This document shows, piece by piece, positions 52,577-60,433 of a stretch of DNA of 64,000 bases. The translations under genes were made by a program, and so were the position numbers. Each line of letters begins with the position of its first letter. Positions within the stretch are counted from its first letter, which is position 1. Source of the DNA: QANA01 sp963665505 (lineage in GTDB: Bacteria; Bacillota; Clostridia; Christensenellales; Christensenellaceae); NCBI GenBank assembly GCA_963665505.1, contig OY762275.1, forward strand, positions 1,240,001 to 1,304,000, read 5' to 3'. The notes beneath the pieces are model-generated. The model ran no database searches, was not told the DNA's origin, and saw only the letters and a list, made by a program, of their open reading frames with translations.

Positions 52577-52699
52577 ACCGTTAGATTGCGCAGATTGCCT
52601 GAAAATATGTACGCACGCCTCTCTTGATAAATCCACAGCTGTTTTCCCAAAGGTCTTCCGAGTAGATCAAACCGGGCGCGCCCGTTATAGCGCGAGAGT

Positions 52700-52873
52700 A
52701 TGCGTTTGCTTTGCGCAGTGGGTGTACTTGATGAGGCCGGCATTGTGAAACGTCGACCCGGCATTGTGAAACGTCGACAAAGTGAGGTGGTAACACGGGA
52801 TTTGGCACCTACTTCCGATTGGCAGGCCCGCCTCGTGCAGCAATTCCGCAAGGACCTCGGGGACAGCCTGTAA
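52700..52873 (+). CDS. Possible 57-aa protein or gene remnant with an internal tandem repeat
   Basis: An open frame from ATG 52700 to TAA 52871-52873. The product has an N-terminal MRLLCAVGVLDEAG, then GIVKRRP and GIVKRRQ produced by an exact 21-bp duplication, and a C-terminal helix-like SDWQARLVQQFRKDLGDSL. The duplication keeps the frame and the last 30 codons have coding-like composition, but the SD is weak and I recognise no family. It could be the 3' end of a decayed gene. Confidence 0.35.
   Translation: MRLLCAVGVLDEAGIVKRRPGIVKRRQSEVVTRDLAPTSDWQARLVQQFRKDLGDSL
52737..52778. repeat. Exact 21-bp tandem direct repeat
   Basis: Two adjacent copies, 52737-52757 and 52758-52778, each beginning CCGGCATTGTG and ending ACGTCGAC. 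Length is a multiple of three and it lies inside the 57-codon frame. Confidence 0.95.
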
Positions 52874-52953
52874 AAAGGGCTTAGATATTTCAGGGGCATA
52901 TCTATCATTTATGACGATGGAACAGTCCTGTCCCGTTATCCTTTTTCACAAAC

Positions 52954-52984
52954 AAAAAAACCGCTTAATTATAAGCGTTTTTTT

Positions 52985-52985
<1 letters not shown>
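52954..52985. terminator. Terminator downstream of tRNA-Trp
   Basis: CGCTTA-N4-TAAGCG (52962-52967 with 52972-52977) flanked by A and T runs, directly beyond the CCA end of the leftward tRNA-Trp. Confidence 0.82.
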
Positions 52986-53060
<75 letters not shown>

Positions 53061-53081
53061 TTACAATCGACAACGTATTGA

Positions 53082-53110
53082 ATTATAATATAATTGTATA
53101 CAATCGTCAA
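53082..53110 (-). promoter_or_regulatory. Promoter of tRNA-Trp
   Basis: Minus strand: TTGACG (53110-53105), 17 bases, consensus TATAAT (53087-53082). The start should be about 15 bases before the tRNA. Confidence 0.82.
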
Positions 53111-53153
53111 GGCATTTTGTGTTGTGTTCTTTAAGAGGAGGGGGAATTTTTTC

Positions 53154-53957
53154 ATGAGCATGAAAACCTACAAGCTTGGGTTCATCGGTGCCGGAAATAT
53201 GGCGGAAGCAATCTTTTCCGGGATCATAAGCAAAAATTTTACAGTCCCTGAAAACATCTATGCGTACGATATAAACAGCAGAAAACTCATACAGCATCAA
53301 ATGACATACAATATCAATACCTGCGAGTCCGAGCAGGACGTCGTGGATTCCGCCGACATTATCTGGCTTGCCGTAAAACCAAATGTGGCGCCCGGCGTAC
53401 TGAAAAAAATCGATATCACAGGGAAAAGCCTCGTCTCTATCGTGGCAGGGTTGTCTTATGAAGAGATCCGGAAAAATCTTCCCACCAAAAACCCCGCTTT
53501 GCTGCGCACGATGCCCAACACGCCGTTTATGGCAGGGGAGGGTGCGATCGCCTTTGCCAAACCCTATACCGTGAGCGAAGAAACAGTTTCCTTTGTGGAA
53601 AAGGCGTTTTCTTCCATAGGGATCGTGGAATATGTGGAGGAAAAATTAATTAACGCCGTTACCGGCGTAAGCGGCAGCGGCCCCGCCTATGTATACATCT
53701 TTATCGATGCGCTCGCCGATGCAGGCGTGAAACATGGTTTGCCCAGAAAGATAGCCCTCGAGCTTGCGGCACAAACTGTCCTAGGTTCTGCGAAAATGGT
53801 ATTGAAAACCAACAAGCATCCAGACCAGCTAAAAGACGATGTTTGTTCGCCCGGCGGCACCACCATCGAGGCTGTGGCAAAACTGGAAGAATATGGAATG
53901 CGCAATGCGATCATCCAAGCAGTGGATGCCTGTGTGGCAAAAGCGTATCAATTATAA
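53154..53957 (+). CDS. proC: Pyrroline-5-carboxylate reductase
   Basis: Last step of proline synthesis, NAD(P)H-dependent. The 267-aa product has the Rossmann motif GFIGAGNMAEAI (about 9-20), LAVKPNV, RTMPNTP and the C-terminal signature AVTGVSGSGPAYVYIFIDALADAGVKHGL. I start at the ATG at 53154 behind the strong SD AAGAGGAGGGG, not at the earlier in-frame codon at 53094. Proline genes proA/proB are not nearby. Confidence 0.96.
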   Translation: MSMKTYKLGFIGAGNMAEAIFSGIISKNFTVPENIYAYDINSRKLIQHQMTYNINTCESEQDVVDSADIIWLAVKPNVAPGVLKKIDITGKSLVSIVAGLSYEEIRKNLPTKNPALLRTMPNTPFMAGEGAIAFAKPYTVSEETVSFVEKAFSSIGIVEYVEEKLINAVTGVSGSGPAYVYIFIDALADAGVKHGLPRKIALELAAQTVLGSAKMVLKTNKHPDQLKDDVCSPGGTTIEAVAKLEEYGMRNAIIQAVDACVAKAYQL

Positions 53958-53977
53958 TCCGCATGGGAGAAACACAG

Positions 53978-54442
53978 TTGAAACATGTCGATATCTATTG
54001 TGATGGAGCCTGTTCGGGTAACCCCGGCCCCGGAGGATGGGGCGCCGTACTGATTTATAAGGGTACGGAAAAGGAACTATCCGGATTTTCCTCCGAATCC
54101 ACAAACAACCGGATGGAAATGACCGCCGCCATCATGGCCTTAGGCGCCCTGAAAGAACAATGCGATGTGACGATATATACGGACAGCGCCTATCTCTGCA
54201 ACGCATTCAATAACGGCTGGACAATCGCATGGCAACAGAATGACTGGATGAATTCCAAAAAAAGGCCCGTGGAAAATAAAGACCTTTGGATGCTTTTGCT
54301 GAACAAAACAAAAGAACATAAAATCAACTGGATAAAAGTCAAAGGGCATTCCGACGACAAATACAACAATGTCTGCGATGCATTGGCGACCCGGCAGATC
54401 AAAGCGAACACAAAGAAAGAAAAAACAGAAAAATCATTATAA
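53978..54442 (+). CDS. rnhA: Ribonuclease HI
   Basis: Cleaves RNA in RNA-DNA hybrids. The 154-aa protein has the catalytic carboxylates of RNase HI: Asp in YCDGACSGNPGPGG, Glu in NNRMEMTAAI, Asp in IYTDSAY and Asp near the end in NNVCDALA, plus the basic handle region W-x2-Q-x-D-W-M-N-S-K-K. I prefer the TTG at 53978, seven bases after SD GGGAGA; the in-frame ATG at 53963 has no SD. C-terminal tail is Lys-rich. It follows proC by 20 bases. Confidence 0.94.
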   Translation: MKHVDIYCDGACSGNPGPGGWGAVLIYKGTEKELSGFSSESTNNRMEMTAAIMALGALKEQCDVTIYTDSAYLCNAFNNGWTIAWQQNDWMNSKKRPVENKDLWMLLLNKTKEHKINWIKVKGHSDDKYNNVCDALATRQIKANTKKEKTEKSL

Positions 54443-54483
54443 TAAAGGTCATACGGGCGGGGAACAAGCGTTTCTCCAACATG

Positions 54484-54519
54484 TAACTATTCGTAAAACA
54501 CAAGTTTTACGAATAGTTA
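54484..54519. repeat. Perfect inverted repeat with 16-bp arms in front of the XerS-like gene
   Basis: Arms 54484-54499 (TAACTATTCGTAAAAC) and 54504-54519, with a 4-base centre ACAA. It adjoins the -35 box of the recombinase gene and is 40 bases after rnhA. It could be the rnhA terminator (T-rich sequence follows), an operator, or a recombination site for the adjacent recombinase. Confidence 0.9.
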
Positions 54520-54548
54520 TTGCTTTTTATCTGACTTTTTGCTACACT
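54520..54548 (+). promoter_or_regulatory. Promoter of the XerS-like recombinase gene
   Basis: TTGCTT (54520-54525), 17 bases, TACACT (54543-54548). The -35 box touches the inverted repeat. Confidence 0.6.
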
Positions 54549-54617
54549 GAATACATAAAATCAAAAACCAATCTTTTCCGGTCGTTTTTTACAAACATAA
54601 AAAAGAAGGTGCTTTTT

Positions 54618-55691
54618 ATGGATACGCCCCGCCGTTCTTTCCACGAGCAACACACGATCGACATCATCAAAAAAATACGGACCCTCTCGGAAGATATGCC
54701 AAACTGGTTTCTGGATTTTCTGCGCGCGTCCGAAACGACGTTGGCACCGCTTACCCGTTTGAATTATTGTTTTGATACGCGCATCTTCCTGAATTATCTC
54801 GTCCGGGAAAATAAGCATTTTGCCGGTTATAAGACTCGGGAGATCACTCCGGAGATGTTGGATACCCTTACGCTCACCGATCTGGAGATCTACGTGGAAT
54901 ACCTCGGGTATTATATCAAGCCCAACGACACGGAGTATGAAAACGGCGAACACGGAAAAGCACGGAAAATCGCCAGCCTGCGTTCGCTCTTCAAATATCT
55001 TTATAAAAAAGGCCGCATTCAGGAAAATCCTTCCGAACTTTTGGACATGCCCAAACTTCATGAGAAAAATATCATACGCCTTTCCGCGGACGAAGTATCG
55101 GCGCTGGTATCGGCCATCGAAAGCGGCGACGGCCTTACGGCGCGGCAAAAATCCTACCACAAACATACCTGCAAGCGCGATATCGCGATCGTGGTCTTGT
55201 TTTTGACAACGGGCATCCGGATCAGCGAGCTGGTCGGACTGAACATCCTCGATATTCACTTTAAAGACCATTCTTTTAAAATCACCCGAAAAGGCGGGAA
55301 CCAAAGTATCCTGTATTTTGGCCCGGAAACCGAAGCGGCATTGTCCGTATATCTGGAAGAACGAAAAATTAAAGGGGAATACACGCTCAGCTCTCCCCTC
55401 TTTTTATCCATGCAAAACAAGAGGATTACCGTGCGTGCGGTTGAAAACCTGGTAAAAAAATATGCAAAGATCGTCTCTCCCTTAAAGAACATTTCCCCGC
55501 ATAAATTGCGGAGCACCTACGGGACAATGCTTTACCAAAATACGGGCGACATTTATCTCGTCGCCGATGTTTTGGGCCATAAGGATATCAACACCACCAA
55601 AAAACACTATGCCGCCATGGCCGAGGAAAACAGGAAAATGGCCGCTAAAGCCATTCGGCTGCGAAACGGCCCGGCTGAAACCGAAGATTGA
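54618..55691 (+). CDS. Tyrosine recombinase, XerS-like
   Basis: A 357-aa site-specific recombinase. The catalytic set is complete: Arg201 (TTGIRISEL), Lys225 (TRKGG), His295 and Arg298 (HKLRS), His321 (LGHKD) and nucleophile Tyr331 (KKHYA). The N-terminal part resembles streptococcal XerS, the single chromosome-dimer resolvase: a MPNWFLDFLRAS start like MPWYVLEYY, and the HKHTCKRDIAIVVLFL insert region. Length matches XerS (about 356) and exceeds XerC/XerD (about 300). XerS genes lie next to their dif site; a perfect inverted repeat precedes this one. ATG with SD AGAAGGTG. No integrated element is visible around it. Confidence 0.85.
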   Translation: MDTPRRSFHEQHTIDIIKKIRTLSEDMPNWFLDFLRASETTLAPLTRLNYCFDTRIFLNYLVRENKHFAGYKTREITPEMLDTLTLTDLEIYVEYLGYYIKPNDTEYENGEHGKARKIASLRSLFKYLYKKGRIQENPSELLDMPKLHEKNIIRLSADEVSALVSAIESGDGLTARQKSYHKHTCKRDIAIVVLFLTTGIRISELVGLNILDIHFKDHSFKITRKGGNQSILYFGPETEAALSVYLEERKIKGEYTLSSPLFLSMQNKRITVRAVENLVKKYAKIVSPLKNISPHKLRSTYGTMLYQNTGDIYLVADVLGHKDINTTKKHYAAMAEENRKMAAKAIRLRNGPAETED

Positions 55692-55745
55692 GCGCGAAAA
55701 AGCAGCGGAACGGTGCCTATTATAGTGTATATTCTGAGGTGTCAA

Positions 55746-56345
55746 ATGAAAAAAGTGATTCTGATCGGGGGCAGCCCGATGACCGGAAAATCGAGCATAT
55801 CCGCTCTGATAGCGGCAAAATTAAAGTACCCCTGCCTTTCTACAGACGATATCGGAGAAATCGTACAGACCGCCGCGGGCATAGACCCGATGCGTGGGAA
55901 AGATCACACGGCATATTATGCGGAGACACCAAAGGAACAGCTGATCGCCGATACCCACGTTTATCACAAAGCACTGTGCCCAGCCATCCGAAGGCTGATA
56001 GAAATACACTGCACCTGGAGTACGCCCCTGCTGTTGGAAGGATGGGCACTTTACCCGCGATTCGTCAGCCGGTTGCCCTATGAAAACATCACTTCCCTAT
56101 GGCTGATCGCCGCCGACGGCGTATTGGAAACCCGGCTGAAAAAAAATATGGGCTTTCTGCAAAACGCAAAAAAACCCGCTTTAGCCGCAAAAAACTATCT
56201 ATTGCGCTCTTTATGGCACAATGACGCATTGCTGGCGCAGTGCCGGGCCTATGCAAAACCTTACCTGTTTGTCGACGGGAAAAAAACGCCGGAACAGCTG
56301 GCCAAACAGGTTTTTTCAGCGCTGGCACAGCCTGCATCCATGTAA
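55746..56345 (+). CDS. P-loop kinase, 2-phosphoglycerate kinase-like
   Basis: A 199-aa protein with Walker A GGSPMTGKSS (about 8-17), a following LSTDDIGEIVQ segment typical of small-molecule kinases with a Thr/Asp acidic pair, and LLLEGWALYP as the second strand. The closest type I recall is the 2-phosphoglycerate kinase-like group; the real substrate is unknown. ATG with SD GAGGTG. It lies 54 bases after the recombinase and converges on ynbB with an eight-base gap. Confidence 0.65.
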   Translation: MKKVILIGGSPMTGKSSISALIAAKLKYPCLSTDDIGEIVQTAAGIDPMRGKDHTAYYAETPKEQLIADTHVYHKALCPAIRRLIEIHCTWSTPLLLEGWALYPRFVSRLPYENITSLWLIAADGVLETRLKKNMGFLQNAKKPALAAKNYLLRSLWHNDALLAQCRAYAKPYLFVDGKKTPEQLAKQVFSALAQPASM

Positions 56346-56352
56346 AGACCGG

Positions 56353-57639
56353 CTAAAATATTTTCATATCCCGCAAAGCCAACATAAGCGAAAGTTTGAT
56401 GCTTTCTATCGTCAGCCCACCCTGATAGTAGGCGGTATACGGGGGTTTTATAGGCGCGTCGGCCGAAAGCTCGATCGTGCTTCCCTGTACGAAACTGCCC
56501 GATGCCATGATCACTTTATCCTCGTAGCCGGGCATATCTTCGGCATAGGGAACGGCGTTATGGTCAACCGGAGAAGCCGCCTGCACCGCCCGTATAAAAG
56601 CGGTCAGTTCCTTTTCCGTTTTCATTGTGATAGCCTGCGTGATGTCCGAACGGACCGTCCCGTTTTCAGGACAAACACTGTACCCCAGGGAAGAAAAAAC
56701 CTCCGCGAACAGCATCGCCCCAACCATAGAAGTATACACGATCGTCGGCGCCATATAGACTCCCTGGAAAAATGCACGGTACCCGGGCGCATAAGAACCG
56801 ATCTCCTTGCCTGTGGCCGGCGTGGTAAAACGCAGGGCGATAGTTTCCATGGCTTTTTTTGTTCCGGCGATATAAGCGCCGGTGGGGGTTATCCCGGCAC
56901 CCGGATTTTTTATCAGCGAACCAACGATCACATCCGCCCCAACTTCCGTAGGCTCCAACGTCTCGCAAAATTCTCCGTAGCAGTTGTCAACTACAAAAGT
57001 GACGTCCGGATACAGCGATTTGATCGTGTTGAGCGCTAGACCGATCTGCCGGATCGTCAATGCCGGCCGGCGCATGTATCCCTTGGAGCGCTGTATATAT
57101 ACGATCTTGATGGACTTGTCGATATACAGCATGTCCAATACTTTTTTGATGTTGATGCCGAAATCTTCGCTGAGCGCCACCTCCTTATAATGGATGGCGT
57201 AATCGAAGAGTCCCCCGCTTTTTTTAACATCGTCCAGCCCAAGGGCCGATACCAGCGTATCGTACGGCCTGCCCGTGACACAAAGCATCGTGTCCAGCGG
57301 GCGAAGCAACCCAAACAACGCCAGGCAGATCGCGTGTGTCCCGGAAGCGATCAGCGGACTCACGATGGCATCCTCCGCACCAAAGATCTCTGCATACAAT
57401 TCGCACAGCTTCTCCCTGCCAAAATCTGAAAGACCGTATCCGCTGGAGCCATAAAAATGCCGTTCTTCAACACCGACGGTGTGAAAGGCTTTTAGGACTT
57501 TGAGCGCGTTATATTCCTTTATCTTGGCAAATGCCGCGGCTTCCCCGGCAATTTTTTCTTCCGCCGCCTGTACGTAAGAAAAAATCCGATCATTTATTCC
57601 ATAATAGTTTTTGAAAATCTGCTCCATTGTCTGTTCCAT
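56353..57639 (-). CDS. Methionine gamma-lyase-like PLP protein (YnbB family)
   Basis: A 428-aa PLP-dependent protein of the family long annotated as aluminium resistance protein. Motifs: HFYGSSGYGLSDFGREKLCELYA near the N-terminus, SGTHAI in the cofactor-phosphate region, VVDNCYGEF with the pyridine-binding Asp, and GSLIKNPGAG with the Schiff-base Lys. The reaction is not established. I start at the ATG at 57639; the in-frame GTG at 57657 overlaps miaA. It is the last gene of mutS-mutL-miaA-ynbB, matching Bacillus order except that hfq is absent between miaA and ynbB. Confidence 0.9.
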   Translation of the reverse strand: MEQTMEQIFKNYYGINDRIFSYVQAAEEKIAGEAAAFAKIKEYNALKVLKAFHTVGVEERHFYGSSGYGLSDFGREKLCELYAEIFGAEDAIVSPLIASGTHAICLALFGLLRPLDTMLCVTGRPYDTLVSALGLDDVKKSGGLFDYAIHYKEVALSEDFGINIKKVLDMLYIDKSIKIVYIQRSKGYMRRPALTIRQIGLALNTIKSLYPDVTFVVDNCYGEFCETLEPTEVGADVIVGSLIKNPGAGITPTGAYIAGTKKAMETIALRFTTPATGKEIGSYAPGYRAFFQGVYMAPTIVYTSMVGAMLFAEVFSSLGYSVCPENGTVRSDITQAITMKTEKELTAFIRAVQAASPVDHNAVPYAEDMPGYEDKVIMASGSFVQGSTIELSADAPIKPPYTAYYQGGLTIESIKLSLMLALRDMKIF

Positions 57640-57653
57640 CGTAATAGACCGCC

Positions 57654-58580
57654 TCACCGCATAGATTCCTGTATATACCCGAAGATAGCCTCCAGGTTTG
57701 CCCGCCGTGAAGAAGGATCGTCCATAAAGAACCAGCGGATCTTTTCTTCTCTGCGAAACCAGGTAAGCTGACGTTTGGCAAAGCGACGGGTGTTCCGCTT
57801 GATAGTCTGTATAACGGAATCGATATCCGTTTCTCCTTTGAAATACGGCAAAAATTCCTTATAGCCGATCGCAGAAAAAGCGGAGATGTCCGTCCCGTAT
57901 TTTTCATAGACTGCGCGGGCTTCGGCTTCCAGTCCCCGCTCGACCATCCGGTCCACCCGTTTCTCGATATCCCGGTACAAAATATCCCGCCTTTTGCTCA
58001 CCCCTATGAAAGTCAAGGAAAAGCGGTCCTGAGGTACGCGGAACGCATAGCCAGGATCGTCGTGATGCAGCAGTATCTCCAAGCGGCGGATCAGGCGTTT
58101 CTTATCGTTCTTGTGGATACGCGCCGCGGACTGTGCATCCAACGCCTTCAGCTTATCATGGAGGGCATCCGCTCCCTTTTCATCGTACTCTTGCGAAAGC
58201 GCATCCCGCAGGCCATGATCCGGCGCCGTCTTTGTAAAATCGATATCGTACACCAGCGCATTGATATACAGACCTGTCCCGCCGACTACGATGGGCAGCT
58301 TCCCGCGGGAGAGGATCTCACTGATCGCCCGCAGCGCATCTTTCTGATATTTCGCCACATTATAGTCCGCATTGGGGGGCAAAAACCCCAGCAAATGATG
58401 CGGGACCCCCTGCAGGTTTTTCTCTTCGGGACGTGCCGTTCCTATCAGAAGTTCGTCATAGATCTGCATGGAATCGGCACAGACGATCTCTCCCCCGAGC
58501 TTTTTTGCAATCTCGATAGAAATCTCCGTCTTTCCCGCTGCCGTGGGCCCCACTACAAACAACACATTCTCTTTTTTCAT
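57654..58580 (-). CDS. miaA: tRNA dimethylallyltransferase
   Basis: Adds dimethylallyl to A37 of tRNAs reading U-starting codons. The 308-aa protein has the P-loop GPTAAGKTEIS (about 11-21), DSMQIYDEL, GTARP, PHHLLGF and VVGGTGLYINAL. I start at the ATG at 58580, which overlaps the mutL stop (ATGA); the 332-codon frame begins inside mutL. Confidence 0.96.
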   Translation of the reverse strand: MKKENVLFVVGPTAAGKTEISIEIAKKLGGEIVCADSMQIYDELLIGTARPEEKNLQGVPHHLLGFLPPNADYNVAKYQKDALRAISEILSRGKLPIVVGGTGLYINALVYDIDFTKTAPDHGLRDALSQEYDEKGADALHDKLKALDAQSAARIHKNDKKRLIRRLEILLHHDDPGYAFRVPQDRFSLTFIGVSKRRDILYRDIEKRVDRMVERGLEAEARAVYEKYGTDISAFSAIGYKEFLPYFKGETDIDSVIQTIKRNTRRFAKRQLTWFRREEKIRWFFMDDPSSRRANLEAIFGYIQESMR

Positions 58581-60433
58581 ACTCTTCGTCTGAACCCGAT
58601 TTCCAACTGTTTTCTTGTCACCGAAATGGCGACCGGCCGCCCGTGCGGACAATGCGGGATAGACCCGGAGGTGATAATCGTATGCACCAATTCCCGGATA
58701 TCCGCATCCGACATTTTATTGCCCGCCTTGACGGCGCGTTTACAGGCGCCTTTCGCGATCTTGTCCCGCCTGAGCTTAGGGGAAACGTCGCCGCGCTCCA
58801 ATGCCGCAACGATATCCTGAAAAACCGTACGGACATCCACTTCCCCCAGTATTTGCGGAACGGCCAGCACATCGCAGGAAAAATCACTCAGGTTTGCGAC
58901 CATAAAGCCCATCTCTTTCATGATATCCATATTTTCCCGGATCAATAAGGTCTCTCCGGCGGAAACGGACATTTTCACCGGCACAAGCAATCTTTGGCTG
59001 ACACGGTTAATCGCCGCATTTCGAATAAGTGCATCATAGATCTTCCGTTCATGCGCCGCATGCTGGTCGATAAAATAGAGGGCTTCTCCCGTCTCCACAA
59101 TGATATAACCAAAAAAAGCAACCCCGATGACCCTGTAGTCGCTTACTTGGGTCAGCAATTTAGCAGGCGCCTGCTTTTCTTTCTCGTCCGGTGAGGAAAA
59201 GGCCATCTGCCGGGCGATTTCTTCTTGTTTTATTTCTTTTTCCACCGTTTCGAACGGCGTGGGTTCGCGCATGAAATATACGTGCGGAGAAGTTTGAGCG
59301 GCACGGCGCAATACGTCGTCCACCGCTTCATTCAATTCGTCCGCATCCATTTTTTGCAGCGGGCCGACGGCGTCTTCTTCTGGCCGCGGAGGCGTGGGGG
59401 GAACATTCCCTACCCCCTCCCCTACCTCCAAAACCGGGGAAACCGTATTCCGATGCAATGCTTCGCCAATCGCGTTCATCACGGCGTAGGAAAGCTCGTT
59501 CTCATCCCGGAAATGCACCGCCAGCTTGTTTGGATGCACGTTTACATCAAAATCCTGCGGCGGCATCTCGATTTTCAACACATAAAAGGGAAAATCTCCT
59601 TTTAGAAGGCGCTCTCCATATGCCTGTAGGATCGTTTTCTGTATCAACGCATCCCGTATATACCGTCCGTTTATAAAAATACTTCCCTGTTTTTGCGTTT
59701 TATATTTGAACCCCGGGGCACCGACATATCCGGATATCTTCAGATCATTCCATTGGTACGAAAGCTCCAATAAAGCGTCTTTCAAAGAAAAACCGTAAAC
59801 CGTATAGATCGCATCGTCCAGGTTTCCGTTTCCCGGGCTATGCAGGACCGTTTTATCTGCAATACTATACCGAAAAGAGATATCCGGCCTCGCAAGTACC
59901 AGACGTACCAGTATGTCGGAAATGACAGCCGCCTCGGTGCCGTACCTTTTCAGGAATTTCAAGCGCGCCGGCGTATTATAGAACAGGTTCTCTACGGTCA
60001 CGGTCGTGCCCTCGGGCAAACCCGCCTGCCGGATATACTCGATTTTGCCGCCGCGGGCAAACAGTTCCGTGCCCGTCTCGCTCTGCCGCGTACGGGATTT
60101 TATCGTGAGCATGGAAACCGCGGCAATACTGGAGAGCGCTTCTCCCCGGAAACCCATCGTGTGGATGTGTTCCAAGTCCGCCAGAGAATAGATCTTGCTG
60201 GTCGCATGCTTCACGATAGAAAGCGGCATGTCTTCGGGGGCGATTCCGTCCCCATTGTCCGCCACGCGGATCTCCCGCACACCGCCGTCCACAATGCGCA
60301 CCGATATGGCGGTCGCCATCGCGTCGATCGCATTTTCGACAAGCTCTTTTACGATAGAAGCCGGCCGTTCGACTACTTCCCCCGCCGCAATGCGGGAAGA
60401 GACCTGTTCATTTAAAAGCTGTATTTTCCCCAT
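58577..60433 (-). CDS. mutL: DNA mismatch repair protein MutL (endonuclease type)
   Basis: Links MutS recognition to strand incision. The 618-aa protein has GHKL ATPase motifs NAIDAMAT, DNGDGI and TMGFRGEALSSI, a linker from about 340 to 430 rich in acidic residues and Pro, and a C-terminal endonuclease domain: DQHAAHERKIYD, GACKRAVKAG and CPHGRP. The metal-binding motif DQHA-x2-E-x4-E ends in Asp here instead of Glu. The start lies directly after the mutS stop. Confidence 0.96.
   Translation of the reverse strand: MGKIQLLNEQVSSRIAAGEVVERPASIVKELVENAIDAMATAISVRIVDGGVREIRVADNGDGIAPEDMPLSIVKHATSKIYSLADLEHIHTMGFRGEALSSIAAVSMLTIKSRTRQSETGTELFARGGKIEYIRQAGLPEGTTVTVENLFYNTPARLKFLKRYGTEAAVISDILVRLVLARPDISFRYSIADKTVLHSPGNGNLDDAIYTVYGFSLKDALLELSYQWNDLKISGYVGAPGFKYKTQKQGSIFINGRYIRDALIQKTILQAYGERLLKGDFPFYVLKIEMPPQDFDVNVHPNKLAVHFRDENELSYAVMNAIGEALHRNTVSPVLEVGEGVGNVPPTPPRPEEDAVGPLQKMDADELNEAVDDVLRRAAQTSPHVYFMREPTPFETVEKEIKQEEIARQMAFSSPDEKEKQAPAKLLTQVSDYRVIGVAFFGYIIVETGEALYFIDQHAAHERKIYDALIRNAAINRVSQRLLVPVKMSVSAGETLLIRENMDIMKEMGFMVANLSDFSCDVLAVPQILGEVDVRTVFQDIVAALERGDVSPKLRRDKIAKGACKRAVKAGNKMSDADIRELVHTIITSGSIPHCPHGRPVAISVTRKQLEIGFRRRV

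Noticed and set aside
52783..52798. T-box-like sequence (GAGGTGGTAACACGG)
   Set aside because: It resembles a T-box bulge, but no Stem I, specifier loop or terminator/antiterminator pair surrounds it and no synthetase or amino acid gene follows on that strand; it also reads as codons of the 57-aa frame.
54618..55691. Prophage or integrative element marked by the recombinase
   Set aside because: No excisionase, phage or conjugation genes and no att duplication are visible; neighbours are housekeeping genes.
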